Positions 1 to 7,662 are shown, counted from the first letter of the stretch. The stretch is 10,854 nucleotides of DNA from a bacterium (GCA_024224995.1 JAAENB010000682.1:1-10854), one strand, 5' to 3'. Translations and numbers: made by a program. The notes: generated by a model not told the origin, from the letters alone.

Positions 1-264
1 GGGGTTTATATTTCCAACATGATATCACCGTTTTAATTTTATCCGGTTTATTTTTTTTCTTGACATAAAACAGACTCTATAAAAGATTTGTCCTCAGCCC
101 CTTGAAGTGATAACATCATTTACAAATACATGCAATGTTTTCACTAAATCCTTAACCAAACAGGTATTAAACCTGTCATCTTTATATTTTTTCCGGAAAA
201 ATACCGGAAACTCTACAAAATATACTTTTTATATACAATAATTTTAATACTCCAGGGTGATTAT
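1..264. other. 5' intergenic / leader region
   Basis: No gene was found on either strand; the longest minus-strand reading frame starting here is about 13 codons. The stretch is AT-rich. A TTGACA hexamer lies at 60-65, but the TATAAA at 78-83 is only 12 bp away, too close for a standard promoter. Two small hairpins are visible: ACAGGT-5 nt-ACCTGT (160-176) and TTTCCGG-7 nt-CCGGAAA (190-210). A TATACT hexamer at 221-226 could be a -10 for the lipoprotein gene starting at 265, but it has no good -35 partner. Confidence 0.5.
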
Positions 265-2475
265 ATGAAAAAATGGTGTTTATTTACTACTGCTTTTCTT
301 CTCTCTTTATTTCTCCTTTCATGCGACAATATATTTTATGATAGTAAAAGTTATACTGTTACCGGCAGTACTCTGCTTAACGGGGGCAGTTACAGCGGAG
401 TGATGATGACTCTTTCGGGAACAGCCCGAAGAAAAACAAGGGTCGTTTCATCGGTGAAATCAAACGGTGAAGGGGTATATGCTTTTTCCGACATACCTAA
501 TGGTGCCTATACTATTAGACCGGAAAAAGAAGGGTATTATTTTTCTCCCGAAAGCAGGGTCGTTGAAGTCTATTCGGGAAACCTGAGCATAAGAGATTTT
601 AAGGTCATCCCAAATTCAATATCCGGGACAATTCTCTTAAACGACGCGGCTTTTTCAAGAGTCCCCGTTACCCTTACGGGAGAGGGAATTAGCCAGGAAG
701 CCATAAGCAACTCCGATGGAGCCTATACCTTTTCAGTGCTGCCCGCAGGGACATACACAATAAGCCCTTCTCAAACGGGGTATCATTTTACTCCCGGTAC
801 GATTAATGTTGATTTTGAGACCGGGAGTCTTTCTATTGCCGATATTAAGGGAATAGAGAATTCTTTTTCCGGAAGTGTTCTTTTAAACGGGAGCGGTCTT
901 GATGGCGTTTCCCTTACTATTTCGGGAACGGAAAAAACGGAGACTGTACTCACTGCCTCAGACGGATCATATCTTTTTGGAACAATTCCCAATGGAACTT
1001 ATACTATTACCGTGTCAAAAACGGGATATCATTTTTCTCCCGCAAGCTTTAGCGTAACTATGAATTCAAGTGTCTGTTCCAATCCCGGTATTCTTGCGGT
1101 AGAAAATTCTGTTTCAGGGAAAATCGTCAATCCCGGGTATTATCTTCCCGGAGTAACCGTAACCCTTTCGGGCAATGGAATATCGCAAACCGCTGAATCC
1201 GGTACTGGCGGTGTCTATAGTTTTGCCCCGGTTCCCGACGGCACCTATACCATAACTCCTTCAAGCAACGGGTTCAATTTTACTCCCGAAAGCCGAACAG
1301 TAAGCGTTTGCGGAAATAATCCCGCGAATTATAATTTTTCTTATATACGGGTATGGTCTAAAACATTTGGCTGTACAAAGGATGACAAGGCTAATTATAT
1401 TCAGCAAACCGTTGACGGAGGATATATTGTTTCGAGCTGGACAAGACCAGGCAATAACGCCGATGCCTGGGGCATAAAATTAAGTAAATCGGGTTCGACG
1501 GAATGGAGCCAGACCTACGGAGGTGTGGCAACTGATCATTTTGAAGTCATTAAACAAACACCTGACGGAGGGTATATTGCTGCGGGAGATACGGGAGCTG
1601 TTGTAATCAAAAATCTTTCAGTTCTATCAGTCCCCGATTTTTATGTTGTTAAGCTTAGCAGTTCGGGGGTTCCTGTCTGGGAAAAAAACTTTGGCGGCAG
1701 TGATGATGATGAAGCAAAAGCCATGGATGTAACCTTAGATGGAGGCTGCATTGTTGCCGGGTACACCGATTCCTATGGAAGCGGAGGGAGTGATTTCTGG
1801 GTTTTAAAACTGGACAGCTCCGGAAACAAGGACTGGGAAGAGTTCTTCGGAGGAACAGGGAGTGACAGCCCGCGGTCAATACAGCAGACTTCGGACGGCG
1901 GATATATTGTGGGCGGAAATACCTGGTCCTATGGAAGCGGAATAGACGATATGTGGATTCTTAAGCTTGATAGTTCCGGGCAGCTTGAGTGGCAGTATCT
2001 TTACGGTGGAGTACAGAGCGAGAAGCTCTGGTCAATACAGGAGACTGCTGATGGATATATTGCTGCCGGGCATACCCACTCCTATAATCTCGACGGTTCA
2101 ATTTCATCCGGCGCCTATAGTAATGGGGTGATATTGAAACTGAGCAGCGCGGGAACTAAAGAATGGATTAAATTTTATGGCGGATCCGGGAGTGATGAGA
2201 TCCATTCTGTTTCCCTTACTGATGATGGAGGCTATGTGGCCACAGGAAGCTATACGGTTTCCGGAAACGGCATGGATCTCTGGATATTAAAGCTTGATTC
2301 TTTAGGGGACACTCAATGGGAAAGGAAACATGGAGATACCGGGTCGGATCGAGGCTATTCTATAGTTCAGACAAGCGACGGCGGGTATGCCGTTGCCGGC
2401 TATACTTCTTCTTATGGCAACGGCGGTGACGACTGCTGGATGCTAAAGCTCGACACCGAAGGAAATTATCAGTAA
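265..2475 (+). CDS. Lipoprotein with four transthyretin-like repeats and a seven-repeat propeller-like domain
   Basis: Probable exported, lipid-anchored protein of 736 residues; substrate and function are unknown. A basic N-terminus and hydrophobic stretch end in the lipobox LLSC, with Cys20 as the acylated residue. Residues about 30-360 hold four copies of an 80-85 residue unit with the core DG.Y.F..[IV]P.GTYTI....G..F.P, at about 30-115, 116-197, 198-279 and 280-360. This is the pattern of carboxypeptidase-regulatory/SdrD_B-like (prealbumin-type) beta domains. Residues about 363-736 hold seven copies of a 50-58 residue unit, W...[FY]GG...(15-20)...DGGYI.AG.T..YG...D.W.LKL. The W residues are at 364, 414, 472, 524, 576, 634 and 685. 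Seven such repeats suggest a seven-bladed beta-propeller (inference). ATG 265 is preceded by AGGG at 254-257. It converges with the next gene, 21 bp between stops. The family resembles repeat lipoproteins of environmental diderms; a role in surface binding or matrix is only a guess. Confidence 0.85.
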   Translation: MKKWCLFTTAFLLSLFLLSCDNIFYDSKSYTVTGSTLLNGGSYSGVMMTLSGTARRKTRVVSSVKSNGEGVYAFSDIPNGAYTIRPEKEGYYFSPESRVVEVYSGNLSIRDFKVIPNSISGTILLNDAAFSRVPVTLTGEGISQEAISNSDGAYTFSVLPAGTYTISPSQTGYHFTPGTINVDFETGSLSIADIKGIENSFSGSVLLNGSGLDGVSLTISGTEKTETVLTASDGSYLFGTIPNGTYTITVSKTGYHFSPASFSVTMNSSVCSNPGILAVENSVSGKIVNPGYYLPGVTVTLSGNGISQTAESGTGGVYSFAPVPDGTYTITPSSNGFNFTPESRTVSVCGNNPANYNFSYIRVWSKTFGCTKDDKANYIQQTVDGGYIVSSWTRPGNNADAWGIKLSKSGSTEWSQTYGGVATDHFEVIKQTPDGGYIAAGDTGAVVIKNLSVLSVPDFYVVKLSSSGVPVWEKNFGGSDDDEAKAMDVTLDGGCIVAGYTDSYGSGGSDFWVLKLDSSGNKDWEEFFGGTGSDSPRSIQQTSDGGYIVGGNTWSYGSGIDDMWILKLDSSGQLEWQYLYGGVQSEKLWSIQETADGYIAAGHTHSYNLDGSISSGAYSNGVILKLSSAGTKEWIKFYGGSGSDEIHSVSLTDDGGYVATGSYTVSGNGMDLWILKLDSLGDTQWERKHGDTGSDRGYSIVQTSDGGYAVAGYTSSYGNGGDDCWMLKLDTEGNYQ

Positions 2476-2488
2476 TTTATACTAAAAA

Positions 2489-2515
2489 AGCGGGGGTCAG
2501 AAAAGGATCCCCGCT
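2489..2515 (-). terminator. Intrinsic terminator of the CsgG-like gene, overlapping its 3' coding end
   Basis: A 10-bp stem (2489-2498 with 2506-2515, one G.U pair) encloses a 7-nt loop. Read on the minus strand, it is followed by a T-run given by the A-run at 2484-2488. The stem's 5' arm is made of the last codons of the CsgG-like gene, and the TGA stop (2497-2499) spans the loop and 3' arm. On the plus strand the same hairpin follows the lipoprotein stop but has no T-run, so it should act mainly on the minus strand. Confidence 0.75.
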
Positions 2516-3486
2516 CCCAGGGTAAAACTGAAATAACTCATCACCCCTTCCTGTTCAAATATATTGCAGTATTCCGTCGCGAAACGGAAACTATAATCAT
2601 AAGGAATCATATAATCAAAATAAAATCCCCCTTTTACTATGGGCTCTATCCCGCTCCGCAAAGTGCCCAGCTCTTTAATTGAATTATACCCAACCCCAAA
2701 AGAGAGGACCGGCGCGAGAGAAATTGAGGTTGAAAACCGGTAGGTGTAGCCGCAGTTTATGAGCATTGGAATTATTGACGCGTATTCCCTGTCTCCTTTG
2801 CCCGGTAAGCGGGAGTACCCTGTTTCCAGGGTAAAAAAGAGATTGTCTAAAAAAAGGTTTTCAATTCCACCGCTAAGAACTACTGAAAAACCGCCGCTTG
2901 TAATATCGGCAAGATTCGTTATGGGTTGTATGTATCCGCCCATGATATAGCAGTTAAACCGGTAAGAACCCGGTTCCGGCGGAGAGAGTCCCGGAACCAG
3001 CATGTTAATAGTATCTTCTATAAGATCTCCCGCTTCAGATGATTTTTCTACAACTTTATCCTGTGAGTCGGTGGTGATGGTATCGGCAAAGACAATTTTG
3101 CCCAGGACAACATCCACAATACGGATGGTGATGGTATATTTATCAACAGCGTCGATTGAACCCATAACAACATAATCAGCAGAAACGTATTTTCCTATCT
3201 GGATGGCACATGCTTTTTCACCGCAATTCAGGGTTCCCAGCTTTTTTTCTTCCACAATGGGCTGGATCATTTTTCTGTCCAGGACATCGAATTTGTGGCT
3301 CCGGTAGAGTATAAGTTCAATTTTGGTCCTGGCAATCCTGGCATAGGACTGGGGGATATTGTTCGCGGCAAAATCCATAACGGCTATCCGTTTTTTTTCA
3401 GCGCCAAAGACCCTTTGCCCGGAACCGGCCAAAAGCAGGCCAAACAGGGTCAGTGATACTATTGATATAAAAAATTTATTTTTCAT
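2497..3486 (-). CDS. Secreted CsgG/LpoB-like protein with C-terminal beta-barrel-like region
   Basis: A 329-residue exported protein of unknown role. A Sec signal peptide is clear: basic MKNK, hydrophobic residues 5-20, probable cleavage near VFGA-EK (about 29). Residues about 32-165 match the CsgG/LpoB/TolB-N-type alpha/beta fold: KRIAVMDFA strand, helix, FDVLDR strand, then the motif NCGEKACAIQIGKY (87-100, Cys88 and Cys93) and ADYVVMGSI. This motif recurs in CsgG-like proteins of several environmental diderm phyla (established by recall). Residues about 175-329 are alternating hydrophobic beta-strand-like segments with Gly and aromatics, ending LGAGILF. The terminal Phe is typical of outer-membrane barrels, so this could be a periplasmic domain fused to a small outer-membrane barrel (inference). 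It has its own promoter (3510-3537) and terminator (2489-2515). No curli genes are nearby, so a curli-secretion role is not supported. Confidence 0.8.
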   Translation of the reverse strand: MKNKFFISIVSLTLFGLLLAGSGQRVFGAEKKRIAVMDFAANNIPQSYARIARTKIELILYRSHKFDVLDRKMIQPIVEEKKLGTLNCGEKACAIQIGKYVSADYVVMGSIDAVDKYTITIRIVDVVLGKIVFADTITTDSQDKVVEKSSEAGDLIEDTINMLVPGLSPPEPGSYRFNCYIMGGYIQPITNLADITSGGFSVVLSGGIENLFLDNLFFTLETGYSRLPGKGDREYASIIPMLINCGYTYRFSTSISLAPVLSFGVGYNSIKELGTLRSGIEPIVKGGFYFDYMIPYDYSFRFATEYCNIFEQEGVMSYFSFTLGAGILF

Positions 3487-3509
3487 GATTTTTGTTTCCC
3501 TTTATGGAT

Positions 3510-3537
3510 AATATACAAAAAAAAGGAAGTAATTCAA
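3510..3537 (-). promoter_or_regulatory. Sigma70-type promoter of the CsgG-like gene
   Basis: On the minus strand, TTGAAT (3532-3537) and TATATT (3510-3515) are separated by 16 bp. An alternative -10, TATTAT, is 18 bp from the -35. The spacer contains a run of eight T (3517-3524). It lies 24-51 bp upstream of ATG 3486. Confidence 0.55.
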
Positions 3538-3573
3538 TCACTAAAAGCATGATTATTAGTAAATTTTCTTCTT

Positions 3574-4059
3574 CTAACGGCTATTCACTTTTTCCGTCAC
3601 CAGTGCAGCCAGCTCATCAAAAGATCCCTTTTGGGGAAGCATACTCCCGGGGATAGATAATTTACCGGCGGAGTGAATAATAGTAAGAAACTTTTGTTTC
3701 TGTACGGATTGAATTGAAACATCGGTAATATGGGAAAAATTTATTGTGATAATTTTACGGCTAAAACCGTTTTTAGGTAAAGAAATCGCTGTTTCGCTAA
3801 TTATTATTTCCAGTTTTGAAATAATCCCTTTTATTACGGCGAATATCGCAATAAAAACTATGAGAACTGATATTACGGTAAGGGTCCAATAAAAAATCGT
3901 TGCACCATTTTCAGAAAATTCGAGAATTCCATTAAGAATTAGTCCCCTGTCATTTGTCATCGCGTTATGACCGATAATCAAAGCGCACGCGCCAAAGAAA
4001 ACAGCAGCGAACAGGAAAAGAAAAGGTTTTGGTTTATAGGGGTATTTTATTTCTTGCAT
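3574..4059 (-). CDS. Two-TM membrane protein with bacterial PH-like domain
   Basis: A 161-residue integral membrane protein; the cellular role is unknown. Two hydrophobic segments (about 12-32 and 54-80) are followed by a beta-rich domain (about 82-158) of the pattern KLEIIISETAISLP...INFSHITDVSIQ...LTIIHSAGKLSIPGSMLP...FDELAALV. This is the typical layout of bacterial PH (bPH, DUF304-like) domains on short membrane proteins, including the I.DV step and the final helix. The chosen start is ATG 4059, because GGAG sits 5 nt upstream of it. A TTG 30 bp further upstream keeps the frame but has no ribosome site. It lies 87 bp upstream of the CsgG-like gene on the same strand, and it diverges from the small membrane paralogs with overlapping promoters. 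The basic YPYKPKP segment before TM1 suggests a cytoplasmic N-terminus. Confidence 0.75.
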   Translation of the reverse strand: MQEIKYPYKPKPFLFLFAAVFFGACALIIGHNAMTNDRGLILNGILEFSENGATIFYWTLTVISVLIVFIAIFAVIKGIISKLEIIISETAISLPKNGFSRKIITINFSHITDVSIQSVQKQKFLTIIHSAGKLSIPGSMLPQKGSFDELAALVTEKVNSR

Positions 4060-4091
4060 ACAGACTCCGGATAAAGTATTTTGTATCAAAA

Positions 4092-4118
4092 TTTTTATTG
4101 CAGGGTAATTTCTGTCAA
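4092..4118 (-). promoter_or_regulatory. Candidate promoter of the PH-like membrane protein gene
   Basis: On the minus strand a perfect TTGACA (4113-4118) is followed after 15 bp by TAAAAA (4092-4097). The spacer is short and the -10 is weak, so this is tentative. The -35 lies inside the spacer of the divergent plus-strand promoter. Confidence 0.35.
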
Positions 4119-4126
4119 GCTAAAAT
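4098..4126 (+). promoter_or_regulatory. Candidate promoter of the first small membrane paralog
   Basis: TTGCAG (4098-4103) and TAAAAT (4121-4126) are 17 bp apart. The predicted start of transcription falls at about 4133, only some 13 nt before ATG 4146 and close to the AGGAG at 4133-4137. It overlaps the divergent minus-strand promoter. Confidence 0.4.
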
Positions 4127-4145
4127 AGCAGCAGGAGCAAGAGGG

Positions 4146-4478
4146 ATGAATAACTTAGCGTCACACAAACTTTCATGGATATTTTTGGGATTACAATTAC
4201 TGGTTGCAATGATTTGTATTACGGTAGGCTCAAATAGTGCAGAGAATGATTCAGTGGGAATTTATTTCATGTGCGCGGTAATATTTTTGATTTGTGTCCC
4301 GGGATTTGCCCTGGGGGGAATTATTTCAGGGATTACTGCCATTGTAAATAGCAGTAAAAATAATTACTCCCGGAGCGGGCCAATCGCTTCTCTTGTTGCC
4401 AATAGTGTATCCCTGGTGCTATTGCTTGTGCTATTGTTTGGGGTATTGTTTTGGGTATTGGAATCGCTTAATTTTTAA
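4146..4478 (+). CDS. Small integral membrane protein, paralog 1
   Basis: A 110-residue membrane protein of unknown function. ATG 4146 is chosen because AGGAG (4133-4137) lies 8 nt upstream and because the N-terminus then aligns with its tandem neighbour: MNN.[AV]SHKLSWIFLGLQ is shared. The frame is open further upstream, but that part overlaps the divergent gene and has no match in the paralog. Three hydrophobic segments are visible: about 11-28, 36-66 (possibly two short passes around the Gly-rich part) and 80-105. A polar loop, NSSKNNYSRSGPIASLV (68-84), is almost identical in both copies. The layout loosely recalls DUF4190-like small membrane proteins, but I do not recognise the family. 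It is probably not translationally coupled to its paralog, since 120 bp separate them. Confidence 0.75.
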   Translation: MNNLASHKLSWIFLGLQLLVAMICITVGSNSAENDSVGIYFMCAVIFLICVPGFALGGIISGITAIVNSSKNNYSRSGPIASLVANSVSLVLLLVLLFGVLFWVLESLNF

Positions 4479-4495
4479 CTCGATATATACGTGTG

Positions 4496-4515
4496 CAGGA
4501 TTATACACCCTCCTG
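4496..4515 (+). other. Weak hairpin after paralog 1
   Basis: CAGGA (4496-4500) pairs with TCCTG (4511-4515) across a 10-nt loop, with no T-run after it. The surrounding sequence resembles the 3' flank of paralog 2, so it may be a decayed copy of the stronger hairpin at 4938-4967. Confidence 0.35.
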
Positions 4516-4598
4516 ATTTAAGAGATTGCCGCTTTTAGGAAGCCAATCCGGGAAAATTATACTAAATTATCATACATAAGCTATCAGGAGGTATCATA

Positions 4599-4928
4599 AT
4601 GAATAATTTAGTATCACACAAACTATCATGGATATTTTTGGGATTACAATTTCTGGTTGCACTGATTTGTTTGGTTGTCGGTGTAAATAGTATTCGTTCT
4701 ATAGAATCATTGCTAATAGTGATTCTAGGTTCTATAATAGGGGTAATTTGTATTTTTCAATTTGCAGTGGGTGGGGTTGTTTCAGGGATTATTGCAATTG
4801 TAAATAGCAGCAAGAATAATTACTCCCGGAGCGGGCCAATAGCTTCCCTTGTTGTCAATAGTATCCCCCTGCTGTTGTGTCTATATCTGGTTTTTATTTC
4901 GGTATTTAATTTGATTCATTATTATTAA
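4599..4928 (+). CDS. Small integral membrane protein, paralog 2
   Basis: A 109-residue membrane protein of unknown function, the tandem duplicate of the gene at 4146-4478. The start ATG 4599 has a strong AGGAGG (4586-4591) 7 nt upstream. Residues 1-30 and 58-90 are close to those of paralog 1, including the loop SSKNNYSRSGPIASLV (70-85). Residues about 31-56 and the C-terminal membrane segment have diverged while keeping their hydrophobic character. A possible -10 (TATACT, 4558-4563) lies upstream without a clear -35. The homology continues into the 3' flank, so the duplication covered more than the coding region. No enzyme motifs are visible; as in paralog 1, the conserved part is the polar loop and its flanking membrane edges. 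Confidence 0.78.
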   Translation: MNNLVSHKLSWIFLGLQFLVALICLVVGVNSIRSIESLLIVILGSIIGVICIFQFAVGGVVSGIIAIVNSSKNNYSRSGPIASLVVNSIPLLLCLYLVFISVFNLIHYY

Positions 4929-4937
4929 CTCAATATA

Positions 4938-4967
4938 TATGGCGTGTGCGGAATTACACACGCCATA
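4938..4967. terminator. Bidirectional hairpin between paralog 2 and alaS
   Basis: A perfect 11-bp stem (4938-4948 with 4957-4967, core GGCGTGTG/CACACGCC) has an 8-nt loop. It sits between two convergent genes, 9 nt after the plus-strand stop and 11 nt after the alaS stop. Neither side has a proper T-run, so it may stop transcription weakly or protect 3' ends. Confidence 0.6.
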
Positions 4968-4978
4968 GAAATATAGTA

Positions 4979-7618
4979 TTATCCTTCAACCATAGAGGTC
5001 GCCACAGCAACCGCTTCCTGAAGGGCCTTTTCAAGCCCGTCGGGATTTTTGCCGCCGGCCTGGGCCATATCCTTCCGGCCGCCGCCTCCGCCGCCAACGG
5101 TCTTTGAAACCTCTTTGATTATTTTCCCGCAATCGGCACCTTTTTTTACGGCATTATTGGTGGCAGCGAAAAGGAGCAGGGCTTTATCTCCCACTTTGGA
5201 GCCAAAGCAAATAATAGAATCCTGCTCTTTTGAACGGATAGTGTCGGACAGATCCCTGAGCTCGTCTGTTTCGGAGCCGTTAAACTGGTGGGAAATAATT
5301 TTAACGCCATTCACTTCTTTCGCGTCTGCCAGGAATGAATCAATCCCGGAAGAAAGATTCGCTTTTTTCAGTTTTTCAACCTCTTTTTCAAGAGTCTTTG
5401 AGCGTTCAACCAGGTCTTCGATCTTTTTCACGATTCCCGTCTCTGCCACGTTCATAATTTCAGTTAAGTTTGATAAAATACTATCCTGGGAATTATACCG
5501 TTCCAGGATACCGCGAAGTGTAATAGCTTCAATACGCCTGATCCCGGCACCGGGAGAGGCTTCTTTCTGGATCTTGAAAATACCGATCTTGCCGGTGTTG
5601 GAAACATGGGTACCGCCGCAGAGCTCTTTGCTGTAATCATCAACAGCAACAACCCTGACTTTTTCTTCGTATTTCTCGTCAAAAACAGCCATGGCCCCGC
5701 TTTTGACCGCGTCGTCGATATCCATAACATTGGTTTCAACATCAATATTTTCCCAGATCTTTTGATTAACCATATCTTCAACCTGCTGAATTTCTTCAGC
5801 GGTCATGGCATTAAAATGAGAAAAATCAAACCGCATTCTTTCCGCTTCAACCAGGGAACCGGCCTGTTTAACATGAGTGCCAAGCACGTCACGGAGCGCT
5901 TTATGAAGAAGGTGCGTCACGGTATGATTCGCGCGGATAAGGTTCCGGTTAACAGGATCAATGGCGGCAGTAACGGACTCGCCGTTTTTAAACTCACCGC
6001 CTTCAACTTCACCAACATGAATAATGGTCTTGTTATATTTTTTCGTATCAATAACCTTAAATGCGGCACCCGAAGCGGAAGTGATGATGCCCATATCGCC
6101 AGCCTGGCCGCCGGATTCGCCATAAAAAGGAGTATCCTTCAGGACCATGAGCCCAGTATCTCCTTCGTAAAGAGAATCGCTTTTACTCTCATTTTTTTCG
6201 CTAAAGAGAACACTAATTACGGAATCGGCAGTTTCAGCATCATATCCTTTGAAATTGGAGTCTCCGGCTTCCCGGGAAATATCTTCAAAAGCTTTTTCAA
6301 GAGTCAGGTCGGCCCCTTTCCAGCTTTGCTTGCCCCGTTCACGCTGTTCGTTCATCTCGTTCTCGAATCCTTCCAGGTCAACGGAAAGATCTTTTTCTTC
6401 GGCAATCTCAACAGTCATTTCCAGGGGGAACCCGAATGTATCGTACAGGAGAAAAGCCTCTTTTCCCGTAATTGATTTTTCGCTATTTTTGATATGATTT
6501 TCCATGATCTCATTGAGACGGTCCATGCCATTGTCCAGGGTTTCAAGAAAACGTTTTTCCTCACCCTCAATGACATTCTTAATGTTTGTCGCGGAGTCAA
6601 TAATCTCGGGATAAAACTCACCCATGATCTCAACAATGGGATCAACAACCTTGTAAATAAACGGTTCCGTAATGCCAATCTGGCGGGCAAAACGAAGCCC
6701 TCTTCGAAGAACTCTTCTCAGAACATAACCCCGGCCGTCATTGGAAGGGTAGATACCGTCGGACATGGCAAAGGTAAGGGCGCGGGCATGCTCGGTAATA
6801 ACTTTAATGGGGACAATATTGTCTCCTTCATAGGGAGCGCCCGATTCTTTGCTCACAAAATTGATAAGGGTCATAAACTCGTCGGTTTCGTAAATAGAAT
6901 CAACACCCTGAACCAGGATAGCCAGGCGTTCAAGACCCATACCTGTGTCGATCCCGGTCTGGGGAAGGGGGTCGAGATTTCCTTCAATGTCCTGGTTAAA
7001 CTGGTTAAAAACCAGGTTCCAGTATTCCAGGAAACGCTCACACTCACAGCCCGGTTTGCAGTCGGCAGAACCGCAGCCGTATTCTTCGCCCCGGTCCAGG
7101 TGAAGCTCGGAACAGGGACCGCAGGCGCCGGAATCACCGGCAGGGCCCCAGAAATTGTCTTTTTTGCCTAAACGGACTATTTTTTCCGGAGATACGCCAA
7201 TATCCTTGTTCCAGATCTCAAATGCTTCGTCATCATCTTTATATATCGATATCCAGATGTCTTCTTTAGGAAAACCGATTACGTCAACAGAGTATTCCCA
7301 GGCAAATTCAATGGACTCTTTTTTGAAATAGTCGCCAAAAGAGAAATTGCCGAGCATCTCAAAAAAAGTGAGGTGCCGTTTGGTCTTACCCACATTTTCA
7401 AGGTCACTGGTACGCAGGCACTTTTGAATTGATCCTGCCCTGGTATATTCCAGTTCAACAGTTCCCGCGAACATGGGCTTGAATTGTACCATGCCGGCAG
7501 TGGTAAAAAGCAGGGTAGGGTCGTCCCTGGGCAGGAGCGGACTGGAAGGGATTATTTTATGGTCCTTGCTCTTAAAATAGTCAATAAATGATTTTCTTAG
7601 ATCTCTAACCTTTAACAT
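4979..7618 (-). CDS. alaS: Alanine--tRNA ligase
   Basis: Charges tRNA(Ala) with alanine in the cytoplasm using ATP and clears mischarged Ser/Gly through its editing domain. The 879 residues match the usual bacterial length (about 875). The class II catalytic core spans about 1-240, with the motif 2 region TFFEMLGNFSFGDYFKK (84-100) and a GRGYVLRRVLRRGLR helix (295-309) in the tRNA-recognition part. The editing domain has the zinc ligands His565 and His569 (HTVTH) and Cys667 and His671 (CGGTH). A coiled-coil stretch (about 728-755) leads to the C-Ala domain, with GGGGGGRKDMAQAGG at 842-856. A Cys-rich insert, C166/C169 plus C182, C187, C191 and C193, lies in the catalytic core; this form is seen in a number of bacterial AlaRS. 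ATG 7618 has AGAGG 7 nt upstream. All key residues are intact. It lies 173 bp downstream of the TIR-like gene, on the same strand. Confidence 0.98.
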   Translation of the reverse strand: MLKVRDLRKSFIDYFKSKDHKIIPSSPLLPRDDPTLLFTTAGMVQFKPMFAGTVELEYTRAGSIQKCLRTSDLENVGKTKRHLTFFEMLGNFSFGDYFKKESIEFAWEYSVDVIGFPKEDIWISIYKDDDEAFEIWNKDIGVSPEKIVRLGKKDNFWGPAGDSGACGPCSELHLDRGEEYGCGSADCKPGCECERFLEYWNLVFNQFNQDIEGNLDPLPQTGIDTGMGLERLAILVQGVDSIYETDEFMTLINFVSKESGAPYEGDNIVPIKVITEHARALTFAMSDGIYPSNDGRGYVLRRVLRRGLRFARQIGITEPFIYKVVDPIVEIMGEFYPEIIDSATNIKNVIEGEEKRFLETLDNGMDRLNEIMENHIKNSEKSITGKEAFLLYDTFGFPLEMTVEIAEEKDLSVDLEGFENEMNEQRERGKQSWKGADLTLEKAFEDISREAGDSNFKGYDAETADSVISVLFSEKNESKSDSLYEGDTGLMVLKDTPFYGESGGQAGDMGIITSASGAAFKVIDTKKYNKTIIHVGEVEGGEFKNGESVTAAIDPVNRNLIRANHTVTHLLHKALRDVLGTHVKQAGSLVEAERMRFDFSHFNAMTAEEIQQVEDMVNQKIWENIDVETNVMDIDDAVKSGAMAVFDEKYEEKVRVVAVDDYSKELCGGTHVSNTGKIGIFKIQKEASPGAGIRRIEAITLRGILERYNSQDSILSNLTEIMNVAETGIVKKIEDLVERSKTLEKEVEKLKKANLSSGIDSFLADAKEVNGVKIISHQFNGSETDELRDLSDTIRSKEQDSIICFGSKVGDKALLLFAATNNAVKKGADCGKIIKEVSKTVGGGGGGRKDMAQAGGKNPDGLEKALQEAVAVATSMVEG

Positions 7619-7662
7619 ATGCGCGCCTCTTTAAATCGAAATTATTATTGCAATGAAGGGCA

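Noticed and set aside
60..83. TTGACA with TATAAA as a promoter
   Set aside because: A 12-bp spacing is too short for sigma70, and no gene starts nearby.
4029..4145. N-terminal extension of the first small membrane protein
   Set aside because: Overlaps the divergent gene, is absent from the paralog, and lacks a ribosome site; ATG 4146 is supported instead.
5606..7171. Long plus-strand open frames opposite alaS (289 and 225 codons)
   Set aside because: They lie entirely antisense to an intact alaS and have no ribosome site or family-like motifs; they are shadow frames.
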